Shown here piece by piece: positions 40,795 through 49,303 of a stretch of 64,000 nucleotides of DNA (positions within the stretch are counted from its first letter, which is position 1; every line of letters starts with the position of its first letter). This DNA is from STF1-138 sp035356975 (GTDB taxonomy: Bacteria; Patescibacteriota; Patescibacteriia; UBA1558; S5-K13), in the NCBI GenBank assembly GCA_035356975.1, contig DAORGW010000001.1, positions 11,533-75,532 on the forward strand, read 5' to 3'. The translations under genes and the position numbers were made by a program. The notes below the pieces were generated by a model, which saw only the letters and a program-made list of their open reading frames with translations, searched no databases and had not been told where the DNA came from.

Positions 40795-42492
40795 TTATTC
40801 AAATACTTTTTCTTGTTTGCTTCCAAATTTTTTGGCTGACTGTAGGAATTCTATAAAAAGTGGATGTGGATTTAGGGGGCGTGATTTGTATTCTGGATGA
40901 CCCTGCGTCGCTATAAAAAAAGGATGAATATTGCGCGGAAGTTCTATAATTTCAACAAAAAAATCATCAGGAGATGTTCCAGAAAAAATCATGCCACTAT
41001 ATTCCAATTGTTTTCTGTAATCATTATTAAATTCATATCTATGTCTGTGGCGTTCTGATATTTTTAAATTTCCATCTGATAATTTTTCACCAATTCCATA
41101 TTTTTGATAAATAGAGTAAGCATAGGTATTTTTTTTTACAATACAATCAAATTTACCAAGACGCATTGAAGTTCCCTCGCCTTTTATTTTTTGATATTTT
41201 TCATCCATTGGGATATCGTGAATAATTTTGTATTGCGTTTTTGGATTTAATTCTGTTGAATTTGCATTTTCAAGTCTTAAAACATTTCTTGCAAACTCTA
41301 CACATGCTAATTGCATTCCAAAACACAATCCTAAATATGGGATTTTTTTCTCCCTAGCGTGTTTTATTGCCATTATTTTTCCTTCTGATCCGCGCTCACC
41401 CCAACCAATAGGGACTATAATTCCATCCATGTTTTCAGGAATTAAATTAATTCCATGTTTTTCAATATTTTCGCTATTTACAAATTTAATATTTGTTTTA
41501 AATTTATTTTTCCAAGAAGCATGTTTTATTGCCTCAATTAAAGAAGCATAAGAGTCAAGTAATTCAAAGTCGCCAGTTGCAATATATTTTCCCACAATAC
41601 AAATATTTATTTCTTTATTAACTTTTTGTTTTATTGATCTATTAAATTCGCGCCACTTATTTAATTGCAATTTATTAAAATTTAATTTTAACTTTTTAAG
41701 AATTTTTGTGTCAAATAATTGTTTTTCAAATAGTAATGGTAATTCATAAATATTTTCTAAATCTGGCGCCATTATAACATTTTCGCCTTCAATTCCACAT
41801 TTTAATCCAAGCAGATACCTTCTCCTTTTGTCTATTTCCATGTTTCCTCGAAGAACTAGAAAATCAGGCATTATTCCCATGGACATTAGAGTCCTTACGG
41901 ACATTTGGGTTGGCATTGTTTTTGGTTCACCAAGGTGATTTGGAATTGGAACATAGGTTGCGTGAATATTTATAACATCATTTGGCATTTTTGTTTTCAT
42001 AATTCTACAGGCCTCATAATATAACATGTTTTGATATTCACCGGCGGTTCCACCCAACTCTATTACAACAATATCTTTTTCTTCTCCAGCTTTTTTAATT
42101 CTTTTTATAATTTCGTCAGATACGTGGGGAATTGCCTCAACATCCTCACCGTCGTATCCAAAATTTCTTTCTCGTGTTATTACTGAATTATAAATTTGGC
42201 CCATTGTTGTAAAATTACGATGCCCCATATCTTCATTTAAAAACCTTTCATATGTGCCTAAATCCATATCAGCCTCTAATCCATCTTCACATAAAAAAGG
42301 ATCCCCATGTTCTATGGGGTTAATTGTGCCCGAATCTATATTTATATAGTTTTCACACTTTAAAACACCGACTTTATATCCCCTACTTTTTAGTAATAAT
42401 CCAACTGAAGCAGCTATAACACCCTTGCCTAATCCAGAAAGAACTCCACCTGATACGAAAATATATTTTACGTTTTTATTTTTTTTTGCCAT
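40795..42492 (-). CDS. pyrG: CTP synthase
   Basis: A 565-residue enzyme making CTP from UTP, ATP and glutamine. The synthetase domain begins KYIFVSGGVLSGLGKGVIAA and has CENYINIDSGTINPIEHGDP and DLGTYERFL. The class I glutaminase domain has the nucleophile Cys in YLGLCFGMQLACVEFARNV and the catalytic His/Glu in ATQGHPEYKSRP. Length is standard. Its start overlaps the rplI end by 17 nt. Confidence 0.98.
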   Translation of the reverse strand: MAKKNKNVKYIFVSGGVLSGLGKGVIAASVGLLLKSRGYKVGVLKCENYINIDSGTINPIEHGDPFLCEDGLEADMDLGTYERFLNEDMGHRNFTTMGQIYNSVITRERNFGYDGEDVEAIPHVSDEIIKRIKKAGEEKDIVVIELGGTAGEYQNMLYYEACRIMKTKMPNDVINIHATYVPIPNHLGEPKTMPTQMSVRTLMSMGIMPDFLVLRGNMEIDKRRRYLLGLKCGIEGENVIMAPDLENIYELPLLFEKQLFDTKILKKLKLNFNKLQLNKWREFNRSIKQKVNKEINICIVGKYIATGDFELLDSYASLIEAIKHASWKNKFKTNIKFVNSENIEKHGINLIPENMDGIIVPIGWGERGSEGKIMAIKHAREKKIPYLGLCFGMQLACVEFARNVLRLENANSTELNPKTQYKIIHDIPMDEKYQKIKGEGTSMRLGKFDCIVKKNTYAYSIYQKYGIGEKLSDGNLKISERHRHRYEFNNDYRKQLEYSGMIFSGTSPDDFFVEIIELPRNIHPFFIATQGHPEYKSRPLNPHPLFIEFLQSAKKFGSKQEKVFE

Positions 42493-42937
42493 TATCTTTT
42501 ATAATATTAACCACTAAGAAGGGTTCATTTTTTTGTCCTAATTTTATTGCTATTTTATGTTCACCCAGTGTTTTTAAGTGATGTTCTAATTCAATTTTTA
42601 AGGGGGAAATTTCTATGTTGTGTTTTTCTTTTAAAATTTTAGATAAATCCTGTGGCGTTATTCCGCCAAATAAAATCCCCTCTTCATTTGCTTTTGCAGG
42701 AATTGTAATTTTTATTTTTGAAATTCTATTTGATAAAAGATCTAAGTTTTTTTCATGCTTTATTTCTTTCTGTTTCGCATTGTGGATTTGTTTTTCTAAT
42801 TCTTTTATTTTTTTGTCATCAGCTGGTTCTGCTAATTTTTGTGGAAATAAATAATTTAAAGCATATCCATTGGATACCTCTTTTATGTCATCTTTTTTTG
42901 CTACATTTTTTACATCTTTTAAAAATATTACTTTCAT
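42476..42937 (-). CDS. rplI: 50S ribosomal protein bL9
   Basis: A 153-residue protein with the N-terminal signature KVIFLKDVKNVAKKDDIKEV and SNGYALNYLFPQKLAEPAD, a long connecting helix (about 40-75) and a C-terminal domain with EGILFGGITPQDLSKIL. bL9 is missing from some CPR lineages, so its presence is a placement clue. Its 3' end overlaps pyrG by 17 nt, an unusual pairing. Confidence 0.95.
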   Translation of the reverse strand: MKVIFLKDVKNVAKKDDIKEVSNGYALNYLFPQKLAEPADDKKIKELEKQIHNAKQKEIKHEKNLDLLSNRISKIKITIPAKANEEGILFGGITPQDLSKILKEKHNIEISPLKIELEHHLKTLGEHKIAIKLGQKNEPFLVVNIIKDNGKKK

Positions 42938-42977
42938 ATATTTCCAATTTTAATATTCTAAAATTAAGAGTTTTTAG

Positions 42978-44252
42978 TTATTTCAATAATTCAATTGCTT
43001 TGTCTAGTTGTGGATCTCTATCTTTATTGTAGTCATCATCAGATAATTTTATTTCAATGTCTGGTTTAATACCTTCTTTGTCTATTGCTCTATCGTATGG
43101 AGTTAGCCATTTTGCAATTGTTAGTTTAATTGAAGATCCATCTGGGAATTTTGTTAAATCTTGTACGCTTCCCTTTCCAAATGTTGTTTCTCCAATAATT
43201 GTTGCAATTTTATAATCTTGAAGTGCGCCAGCAACTATTTCTGATGCACTTGCTGATCCTTTATTTACCAAAACTACGGTTTTTTTATCCTTTAATTTTG
43301 CAAAACCAGCAGATGAATAATTTTGTGTTTTTTCTTTATTCTTTGAAGTCTCTTTTACTATTATATTATTATCTATCCAATAACTTGAGATTTTTATTGC
43401 TGTTGTCAGATATCCACCCGGATTATTTCTTAAATCTAATATTATATATTTTTTGTTTAGAGAATTATTTACAGCTTTTTCAAATAAACTCTCTGTGTCT
43501 TGATTGAAGTGAGTTATTCTAATATAGGCGACACTCCTATCGTTTAAAAGTTTATCTATTTCTGGTTTTCCAGTATTTGTTTTTATGCTTTCATAATGAA
43601 TTTCATCTCTTGTAATGACTATATCTTTTTCTTTGTCGGTGCCATTTTGTATTGTAAGTGTTACTTTAGTTCCTTTTTCTCCTCTTATCATTTCTACAGC
43701 ATTGTTTAGGCTTATATATGATGCATCAATCTTATCTATTGCAATAATTATATCTCCAGCCTTGAGACCAGCTTTTTCTGCAGGAGAATTTGGAAGAGGG
43801 GCTATTATTGTTAGCTTATCATCTTTTATGCCAAGTTCCGCACCAATTCCATTAAATTTACCCTCTAACTCACTGTTAAATTCTTCTGATATGTCTGGTG
43901 GTAAAAATATTGAATATGGGTCATTTAAAGATGCCACTAATCCAGACAAAGCTCCGTAAAACATTTGAGAATCTTTGGTTCCGCCAGAGTCAATATATTT
44001 TTCTCTAATTGTATCCCATGTTTTCCAAAATAATTTAAAGTCAACATTTTTTGATAAATAACTTGGAGTTTCTGCGTCTTTATTTTTTAATTCACCCTGA
44101 TTATTTTTGATTATAAAATTAGAATTTTCAGATCCAGATACTCCAATTAAAAGCCCAACAAAAAAACTTATTATTATAAGAACAGCAATAAAAATTATTT
44201 TTTTTGTTTTTTTTGTCTCTGAGTTTTGATTGTGTATTATTGTTTCTTGCAT
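42978..44252 (-). CDS. C-terminal processing peptidase, S41 family
   Basis: A 424-residue membrane-anchored protease. One helix (IIFIAVLIIISFFVGLLIG, about residues 18-38) is followed by a helical region, a PDZ domain (about 120-205, FNGIGAELGIKDDKLTIIAP) and the S41 core with Ser in VNKGSASASEIVAGALQDY and Lys in IGETTFGKGSVQDL. It trims or degrades exported proteins. It lies 4 nt after murA. Confidence 0.95.
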   Translation of the reverse strand: MQETIIHNQNSETKKTKKIIFIAVLIIISFFVGLLIGVSGSENSNFIIKNNQGELKNKDAETPSYLSKNVDFKLFWKTWDTIREKYIDSGGTKDSQMFYGALSGLVASLNDPYSIFLPPDISEEFNSELEGKFNGIGAELGIKDDKLTIIAPLPNSPAEKAGLKAGDIIIAIDKIDASYISLNNAVEMIRGEKGTKVTLTIQNGTDKEKDIVITRDEIHYESIKTNTGKPEIDKLLNDRSVAYIRITHFNQDTESLFEKAVNNSLNKKYIILDLRNNPGGYLTTAIKISSYWIDNNIIVKETSKNKEKTQNYSSAGFAKLKDKKTVVLVNKGSASASEIVAGALQDYKIATIIGETTFGKGSVQDLTKFPDGSSIKLTIAKWLTPYDRAIDKEGIKPDIEIKLSDDDYNKDRDPQLDKAIELLK

Positions 44253-44256
44253 TTTT

Positions 44257-45513
44257 TTATTCTTCTCTTTTTATGTTTGCACCTAATTTATTTAATCTTT
44301 TTTCTATGTCTTCATATCCTCTATCTATTTGTTGAATATTATCAATTTGTGTTGTTCCTTGTGCTATTAATCCCGCTATAAGCATTGCAAGTCCAGCTCT
44401 TATGTCAGGACTTTCCATTTTTTTACCAGATAGTTTAACCGGGCCATTTATTACAACTCTGTGTGGATCACATAAAACAAGTTTAGCACCCATTCTTGAT
44501 AAAAAATCAGTAAAAAATAGTCTACTTTCATAAATTGTTTCATGCATCATACTCATTCCGTTTGCTTGCGTCAAAAGAACAGTATAACAGCTTTGTAAAT
44601 CCGTAGGGAATCCAGGATATTCATGTGTTGTGATATCTGCATGTTTTAATTTTTTATAATCCTTTATTTGTATATGATTTTTTCCTATTTCTAAATTGAC
44701 ACCCATATTATGTAAAATTTTTATAGGAATATCTAGGTGATTAGGATCACATTTTGTAATTTTTATATTGCTTTTAGTGGCTATTCCAATACATAAAAAG
44801 CTCCCAGCTTCAATTCTATCTGGAATAATTGTAAATTCCGTTCCCTTTAATTTTTTAACTCCATTTATAATTATATTGTGAGTTCCTGCTCCTTTTATAT
44901 CAGCGCCCATTTGATTTAACATATTTGAAAGCGCTGTTACTTCTGGTTCGCATGCTGCATTTATTATTTCAGTTTTTCCACTAGCTAAAACCGCCGCCAT
45001 AATAATAGCTTCTGTTCCCGTGTGGGAAATTTTTGGAAACACATACTTACATGCTCTTATGCCACTATTTGTAAATCTATATAAACCATTTTTAATTTCA
45101 ATTTTTATGTGCATGTCTTTTAGAAAATCCAAAAAGAAATCAATGGGTCTTTTTCCTATTACACAACCACCTGGATGAGGAATTTCTACAACTTTAAATC
45201 TATGAAGTAGTGGCGGAACAAACATAAGAGATGTTCTGATTTTTTTTGCCGTATCAGAATTTAATTTTTTTGGATTTAAATTTTTTGCAGTTACCGCTAT
45301 TGAATCTTTACTTAATTTCTCTACTTTTGCACCCAGGTCTTTCAAAATTTCTATAGATAGGTTAACATCAATAATATTGGGTAGATTTTTTAGAACAATT
45401 CTTTCTTGAGTTAAAAGTGTTGCGGGTATTGCTTTTAGGGCATTATTCTTGGCTCCTTTTACATCAATTGAGCCGTGTAATTTTACGCCACCTTGAATAA
45501 TAAATTTTGACAT
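44257..45513 (-). CDS. murA: UDP-N-acetylglucosamine 1-carboxyvinyltransferase
   Basis: A 418-residue EPSP-synthase fold enzyme, first committed step of peptidoglycan synthesis. It has LHGSIDVKGAKNNALKAIPA, the loop IPHPGGCVIGKRPIDFFL with the reactive Cys (the fosfomycin target residue), and IPDRIEAGSFLCIGIA, YPGFPTDLQSCYTVLL. Length is standard. Divergent from the PEGA gene, with 90 bp between them. Confidence 0.96.
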   Translation of the reverse strand: MSKFIIQGGVKLHGSIDVKGAKNNALKAIPATLLTQERIVLKNLPNIIDVNLSIEILKDLGAKVEKLSKDSIAVTAKNLNPKKLNSDTAKKIRTSLMFVPPLLHRFKVVEIPHPGGCVIGKRPIDFFLDFLKDMHIKIEIKNGLYRFTNSGIRACKYVFPKISHTGTEAIIMAAVLASGKTEIINAACEPEVTALSNMLNQMGADIKGAGTHNIIINGVKKLKGTEFTIIPDRIEAGSFLCIGIATKSNIKITKCDPNHLDIPIKILHNMGVNLEIGKNHIQIKDYKKLKHADITTHEYPGFPTDLQSCYTVLLTQANGMSMMHETIYESRLFFTDFLSRMGAKLVLCDPHRVVINGPVKLSGKKMESPDIRAGLAMLIAGLIAQGTTQIDNIQQIDRGYEDIEKRLNKLGANIKREE

Positions 45514-45586
45514 ATTATTATTATAATTAGGTTTCTTATATCAGATATTTTACCCGAAATTTACGCCTTATGCAACTTTTTAATTT

Positions 45587-45592
45587 TATAAT
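45587..45592 (+). promoter_or_regulatory. -10 element of the PEGA-domain gene
   Basis: A perfect TATAAT with 11 nt to the ATG at 45604, giving an expected leader of about 5 nt. No Shine-Dalgarno sequence is present. Confidence 0.5.
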
Positions 45593-45603
45593 TTTTAAAA
45601 TTT

Positions 45604-46923
45604 ATGCACATTATTTTTAGAAGATTTTTGACTTATTTTGCAATAGCAATTTTTGTTATTGCATCTTCTTTTTTTGTATTTATATCTTTTGGTTACAGAT
45701 ATAATTTTACAAAGAATAAATTTGAAAAAACCTCTGTTTTGTATATTAAGTCATATCCAAGAGAAGCAAGTGTTTTGTTAAACGATAAAAAATACAAAAA
45801 AACAACCCCAACTCAGATAAATTATTTAAAACCAGATGTTTATAAAATTGAAGTAGGAAAAGAAAAATATCAAAACTGGGAAAAACAAATTAATATAAGA
45901 GTTGATGAAACTGTTTTTCTTGAAAATATTTCTTTATTTTTTAGTGAGCCAAAAATTACAGTAATTAAAGACGGGAATTTTCAAGAGATTTCAATATCAC
46001 CAAACAAAGAAATGATATTATTTTATGATAACAACAATAAGAGTTTAAATATTTTTGATATTAAATCAAACAATATTGCAAATATTGAAAAAAATATATC
46101 TGAAATAAATTATTCTTTGTGGTCTTCTGATAATCAGAAAATACTTTTTGAATCAAATAATAAATATTTTGTTTCTTTTCCCTACTTAAATAAAGATATA
46201 TTGGATTTGTCAAAACATATAAATTTTAAAATAAAAAGTTTCGCCTGGGATAAGTTTAATTCCGATATCCTTTATATAATTGATTTTTCGGATAATTTAT
46301 ATAAATTTGATGTTGTTAATATAAAATTAGAAAATACAGAATTGAAAAATATTTTAGCCATTAAGCCAGAAGGAGATAAAATATTTTATGTTCAAAAACA
46401 AAAAGATCACACAATTTTTACATTTTATAGAAAAAACTCCAAAGATTCTGATTTTATTGTTATCCCACATAGCAGTAATTATAAATTTTTAGAACCATAT
46501 AGGGATTATTTTTGTCTCTTAGATGGTAGCTCTAATAAAATGTATTTAATGGATCCAAATCAAAAAGATTATATACTAAAAACAATTTATAATATAGATG
46601 ATGTGTCTTGGGATTTATATAATAGAATTTTATTATTAGAGAATGATTTTGAAATAAGAATTTATGATATAAAAACTCAAGAAGAGAAAACTATATTAAG
46701 GTCAAGTCAAAAAATAGATACAGCTTTTTGGCATAGAAATAATAATCATGTTTTTTATAAATTAAATAATGAATTAAAGGTTTTAGAATTAGATGATAGA
46801 TGGGGAAGAAATGAATTTTTAATTCAAAAAGATATGATTTCAAATAATATTTTAGCAAATAGGAGAGGAAATATAATTTATTACATCACAAAAGAAGGAT
46901 TAATAAAAAATACTATTCAATAA
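45604..46923 (+). CDS. PEGA-domain membrane protein with beta-propeller-like C-half
   Basis: A 439-residue protein. An N-terminal anchor (YFAIAIFVIASSFFVFISFG) is followed by a PEGA domain at about 45-110 (VLYIKSYPREASVLLNDKKY, TPTQINYLKPDVYKIEVGKE). The C-terminal 300 residues repeat strand motifs such as SPNKEMILFYDNNNKSLNIF and SLWSSDNQKILFES, like a WD40/TolB-type propeller. The ectodomain is probably extracytoplasmic. It is alone on the plus strand with its own promoter and terminator. Function unknown. Confidence 0.8.
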   Translation: MHIIFRRFLTYFAIAIFVIASSFFVFISFGYRYNFTKNKFEKTSVLYIKSYPREASVLLNDKKYKKTTPTQINYLKPDVYKIEVGKEKYQNWEKQINIRVDETVFLENISLFFSEPKITVIKDGNFQEISISPNKEMILFYDNNNKSLNIFDIKSNNIANIEKNISEINYSLWSSDNQKILFESNNKYFVSFPYLNKDILDLSKHINFKIKSFAWDKFNSDILYIIDFSDNLYKFDVVNIKLENTELKNILAIKPEGDKIFYVQKQKDHTIFTFYRKNSKDSDFIVIPHSSNYKFLEPYRDYFCLLDGSSNKMYLMDPNQKDYILKTIYNIDDVSWDLYNRILLLENDFEIRIYDIKTQEEKTILRSSQKIDTAFWHRNNNHVFYKLNNELKVLELDDRWGRNEFLIQKDMISNNILANRRGNIIYYITKEGLIKNTIQ

Positions 46924-46956
46924 TTAGTTTGAGCCACAAGAAAATTTTTAAATAAA

Positions 46957-46990
46957 AAACAACGATTTTTTATAAGTCGTTGTTTTTTAT
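46957..46990. terminator. Bidirectional terminator
   Basis: AAACAACGA (46957-46965) pairs with TCGTTGTTT (46977-46985). It has T6 on the plus side and A-rich sequence on the left, so it can serve both the PEGA gene and the convergent rmlA gene. Confidence 0.75.
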
Positions 46991-47007
46991 AGATTAAATA
47001 TATTTTT

Positions 47008-47979
47008 TTAATCTTTTTTGTAATAATTATTTATATCAAATGGTGCATCTTCTTCGTCATTGGCTATGCTTTTGAAAAGATTTTCTTTTTCTGGCTCTTC
47101 GGTTTTGTCTTGCGTTGGTTCATAAATTTTTTTATATTTTGAAGAAAAATCATTTATTGTGTCATTTGCCTGAGATTTCATTAGTTTCATTGTCTCTTTT
47201 ACTATTTTTTCGGTTGTTTCTCTTATAATTAATTCAATATCCTCCGGAATTGATGTTTTGCTTTTTCTTGCAAGTAGGTTATTTGCCTCAAGCCATGTAT
47301 CAATTGATTCTCCACCATCAGCCCACCATCCAGGTAATATATCAAATTTCATTGTGCCCTGTTGTACATAAAAATTATTAACATCTGTTATTTCTAGTTC
47401 TCCACGACCAGATGGTTTTAAATTTTTTATTACATCCCAGACTTGATTATCATATAAATATAGTCCTGTGACAGCTAAGTTTCCCATGAATTGTTTAGGT
47501 TTTTCAACAATTTCTAAAATTTTATCTCCATCAATACGAGCAATTCCATAATGTTCCGGATGTTCAACTTCTTTTAAAAATACTCTTGCACCAATTGGTG
47601 TTTTTTTAAATTCTTCTATGGCTTCAGATAAATTATCTTCAAAAATATTGTCCCCTAGTATTACAACCATTTTATCATTATCAACAAATTCTTTTGTAAG
47701 AGATAGGGCTTGGGCAATTCCACCAGCCTCTTCTTGAATTGCATAAGATAAATTAACACCAAATTCTCTTCCTGAGCCAAGTAATTCTAAGAAATGTCCT
47801 GCGTGCCCTTTTCCAGATACAATCATTATATCTTTGATTCCAGCATCACGAAGAGTTTCTATTGGATAATAAATCATAGGTCTGTCATAGACAGGAAGTA
47901 AGTGTTTGTTTGTAACTTTTGTAAGTGGAAATAATCTTGAGCCGGTTCCACCCGCTAAAATAACACCTTTTAATTTCAT
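47008..47979 (-). CDS. rmlA: Glucose-1-phosphate thymidylyltransferase
   Basis: A 323-residue nucleotidyltransferase. GVILAGGTGSRLFPLTKVTN and KHLLPVYDRPMIYYPI form the dTTP/G1P site; GDNIFEDNL and VEKPKQFMGNLAVTGLYLYD are typical of RmlA. It starts the dTDP-rhamnose pathway. Beyond residue 250 is a charged extension of about 70 residues (ETTEKIVKETMKLMK, TQDKTEEPEKENLF) not found in classical RmlA. It is separated from rmlD by the plus-strand gene at 48197. Confidence 0.94.
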   Translation of the reverse strand: MKLKGVILAGGTGSRLFPLTKVTNKHLLPVYDRPMIYYPIETLRDAGIKDIMIVSGKGHAGHFLELLGSGREFGVNLSYAIQEEAGGIAQALSLTKEFVDNDKMVVILGDNIFEDNLSEAIEEFKKTPIGARVFLKEVEHPEHYGIARIDGDKILEIVEKPKQFMGNLAVTGLYLYDNQVWDVIKNLKPSGRGELEITDVNNFYVQQGTMKFDILPGWWADGGESIDTWLEANNLLARKSKTSIPEDIELIIRETTEKIVKETMKLMKSQANDTINDFSSKYKKIYEPTQDKTEEPEKENLFKSIANDEEDAPFDINNYYKKD

Positions 47980-47996
47980 ATTTTTTTAGTTTTTAG

Positions 47997-48049
47997 TAAT
48001 TATTTTGCCCAGAGATAGTCATCCCTCGAAATAAGGCAATTATTAATTA
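47997..48049. promoter_or_regulatory. Imperfect inverted repeat upstream of rmlA
   Basis: TAATTATTTTGCC (47997-48009) and GGCAATTATTAATTA (48035-48049) face each other around a relatively G+C-rich loop, just before the rmlA ATG. It could be an operator or leader structure. The rest of 47980-48124 shows only A/T-rich sequence. Confidence 0.25.
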
Positions 48050-48124
48050 GCTAAAGAATTATTTTTTAATTTAATATATCTTAAGTTAATATTTATAAAT
48101 TTGCAAGTGAATTTTTAACATTTT

Positions 48125-48191
48125 TTACACACTTGACTTTTTTTAATTTTTGTGTAATATATAATCATATATCAATTCTAGTTTATGGAGG
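48125..48191 (+). promoter_or_regulatory. Promoter and leader of the zinc-ribbon gene
   Basis: TTACACA (48125-48131) and TGTGTAA (48151-48157) are perfect inverted repeats around TTGACT (48133-48138), and TATAAT is at 48160-48165. The leader ATGGAGGAAATCATG contains GGAGG (48187-48191) five bases before the ATG at 48197. Element order and leader match the region upstream of 34774. Confidence 0.55.
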
Positions 48192-48196
48192 AAATC

Positions 48197-48385
48197 ATGA
48201 AAGTTTATCCAGGTTTGAGTCAAACATCTCCAAGAGTTATTTGCCCTGTTTGTGGAGTTGTTTTAGATGATGGTGGTACAAAGACTCAATCCGAAACGAC
48301 CGAAGTGTGTTCGGAGTGCAAAAAAAAACAAACAGAAAAAATCCCCAGGGTTAGTTTGGCCCCGGAAAGTAATAAAAACATTTAG
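48197..48385 (+). CDS. Small zinc-ribbon protein
   Basis: A 62-residue protein with two Cys pairs, VICPVCGVVLDDGG and EVCSECKKKQ, spaced like a zinc ribbon; the rest is polar and probably disordered. The start at 48197 is chosen by GGAGG (in-frame ATG at 48185 possible). It lies alone on the plus strand between rmlA and rmlD, with its own promoter and terminator. It may bind nucleic acid or protein. Family not recognised. Confidence 0.7.
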   Translation: MKVYPGLSQTSPRVICPVCGVVLDDGGTKTQSETTEVCSECKKKQTEKIPRVSLAPESNKNI

Positions 48386-48389
48386 TATT

Positions 48390-48410
48390 GGCGCATTGTG
48401 CGCCTTTTTT
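48390..48410 (+). terminator. Terminator of zinc-ribbon gene
   Basis: A perfect GGCGCA/TGCGCC stem with a 3-nt loop followed by T6. Confidence 0.85.
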
Positions 48411-48419
48411 ATTTTTTGT

Positions 48420-49262
48420 TTAAGAATCTAGGTAATCTTTTAATGCTTCTTTAAAACTACGAAGTTTTGGAAATTTTGTGTTATTTAATATAGCATTTTT
48501 TGGTCTTTTTGCTTTTGTGTGAAAATCGGAAGAGCCAATTTGATTTAGCTTTATATTTTTAATATTTTTTATTTTAAAGATTTCTTGTGCGAATTCATGT
48601 GGGGTAACAGCATCTTCGTTTGTAAGATGATAAATTCCAAAAGGATAATTTTCTTCTATTAATTGTTTTATTGCAAGACTTAAGTCTTTTGTATATGTTG
48701 GTTTAGAAATTTGATCTATGATTAAATTTAATTCATCTTTTTCAGTGGCTAATTTTAGCATTGTTTCTACAAAATTCATTCCCCTTTCTTTTCCTTTTTG
48801 AGGATTTTTTCCATAAAGCCATGAACTTCTTATTATATAAAAATTATTTAAATTTTTTTGTAATAATCTTTCTCCATCAGCTTTTGATTTTCCATAAATA
48901 TTTATTGGGTTAGTCGGAGAGTCTTCATTATAACCAGATTTATTTTCCCCATCAAAAACATATTCAGTGCTTATGTGTGCTAATATACAGGAATTATTTT
49001 TACAAATTTTTGCTAGATTTAAAACCGCTTCTGTGTTTATTTTACTTACAATTTCTTCTTCATTTTCAGCTTTTTCAACATCAACAAAAGCAGCACAATT
49101 TATAATAACATCAGGATTTAGTTTAATAATTTTTTTGTTCAATTCTTCTAAATTTGTGATATCTAATTCTTCTTTGTCGGTCAAAATTAAATCATGATTG
49201 GAAAAAGCTATGGCAATATCTTTACCGAGCATGCCATCTGCACCAGTTATTAGAATTTTCAT
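48420..49262 (-). CDS. rmlD: dTDP-4-dehydrorhamnose reductase
   Basis: A 280-residue SDR enzyme, last step to dTDP-L-rhamnose. It has NAD(P)-binding ILITGADGMLGKDIAIAF, INCAAFVDVEKAE, ISTEYVFDGENKSGYNEDSP, the YxxxK motif in INIYGKSKADGE and IIRSSWLYG. It lies 41 nt after the NADAR-RmlB gene on the same strand. Confidence 0.95.
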   Translation of the reverse strand: MKILITGADGMLGKDIAIAFSNHDLILTDKEELDITNLEELNKKIIKLNPDVIINCAAFVDVEKAENEEEIVSKINTEAVLNLAKICKNNSCILAHISTEYVFDGENKSGYNEDSPTNPINIYGKSKADGERLLQKNLNNFYIIRSSWLYGKNPQKGKERGMNFVETMLKLATEKDELNLIIDQISKPTYTKDLSLAIKQLIEENYPFGIYHLTNEDAVTPHEFAQEIFKIKNIKNIKLNQIGSSDFHTKAKRPKNAILNNTKFPKLRSFKEALKDYLDS

Positions 49263-49303
49263 AGTATTTTATATTGTTATTTTATCAATATGAAAATATT
49301 TTT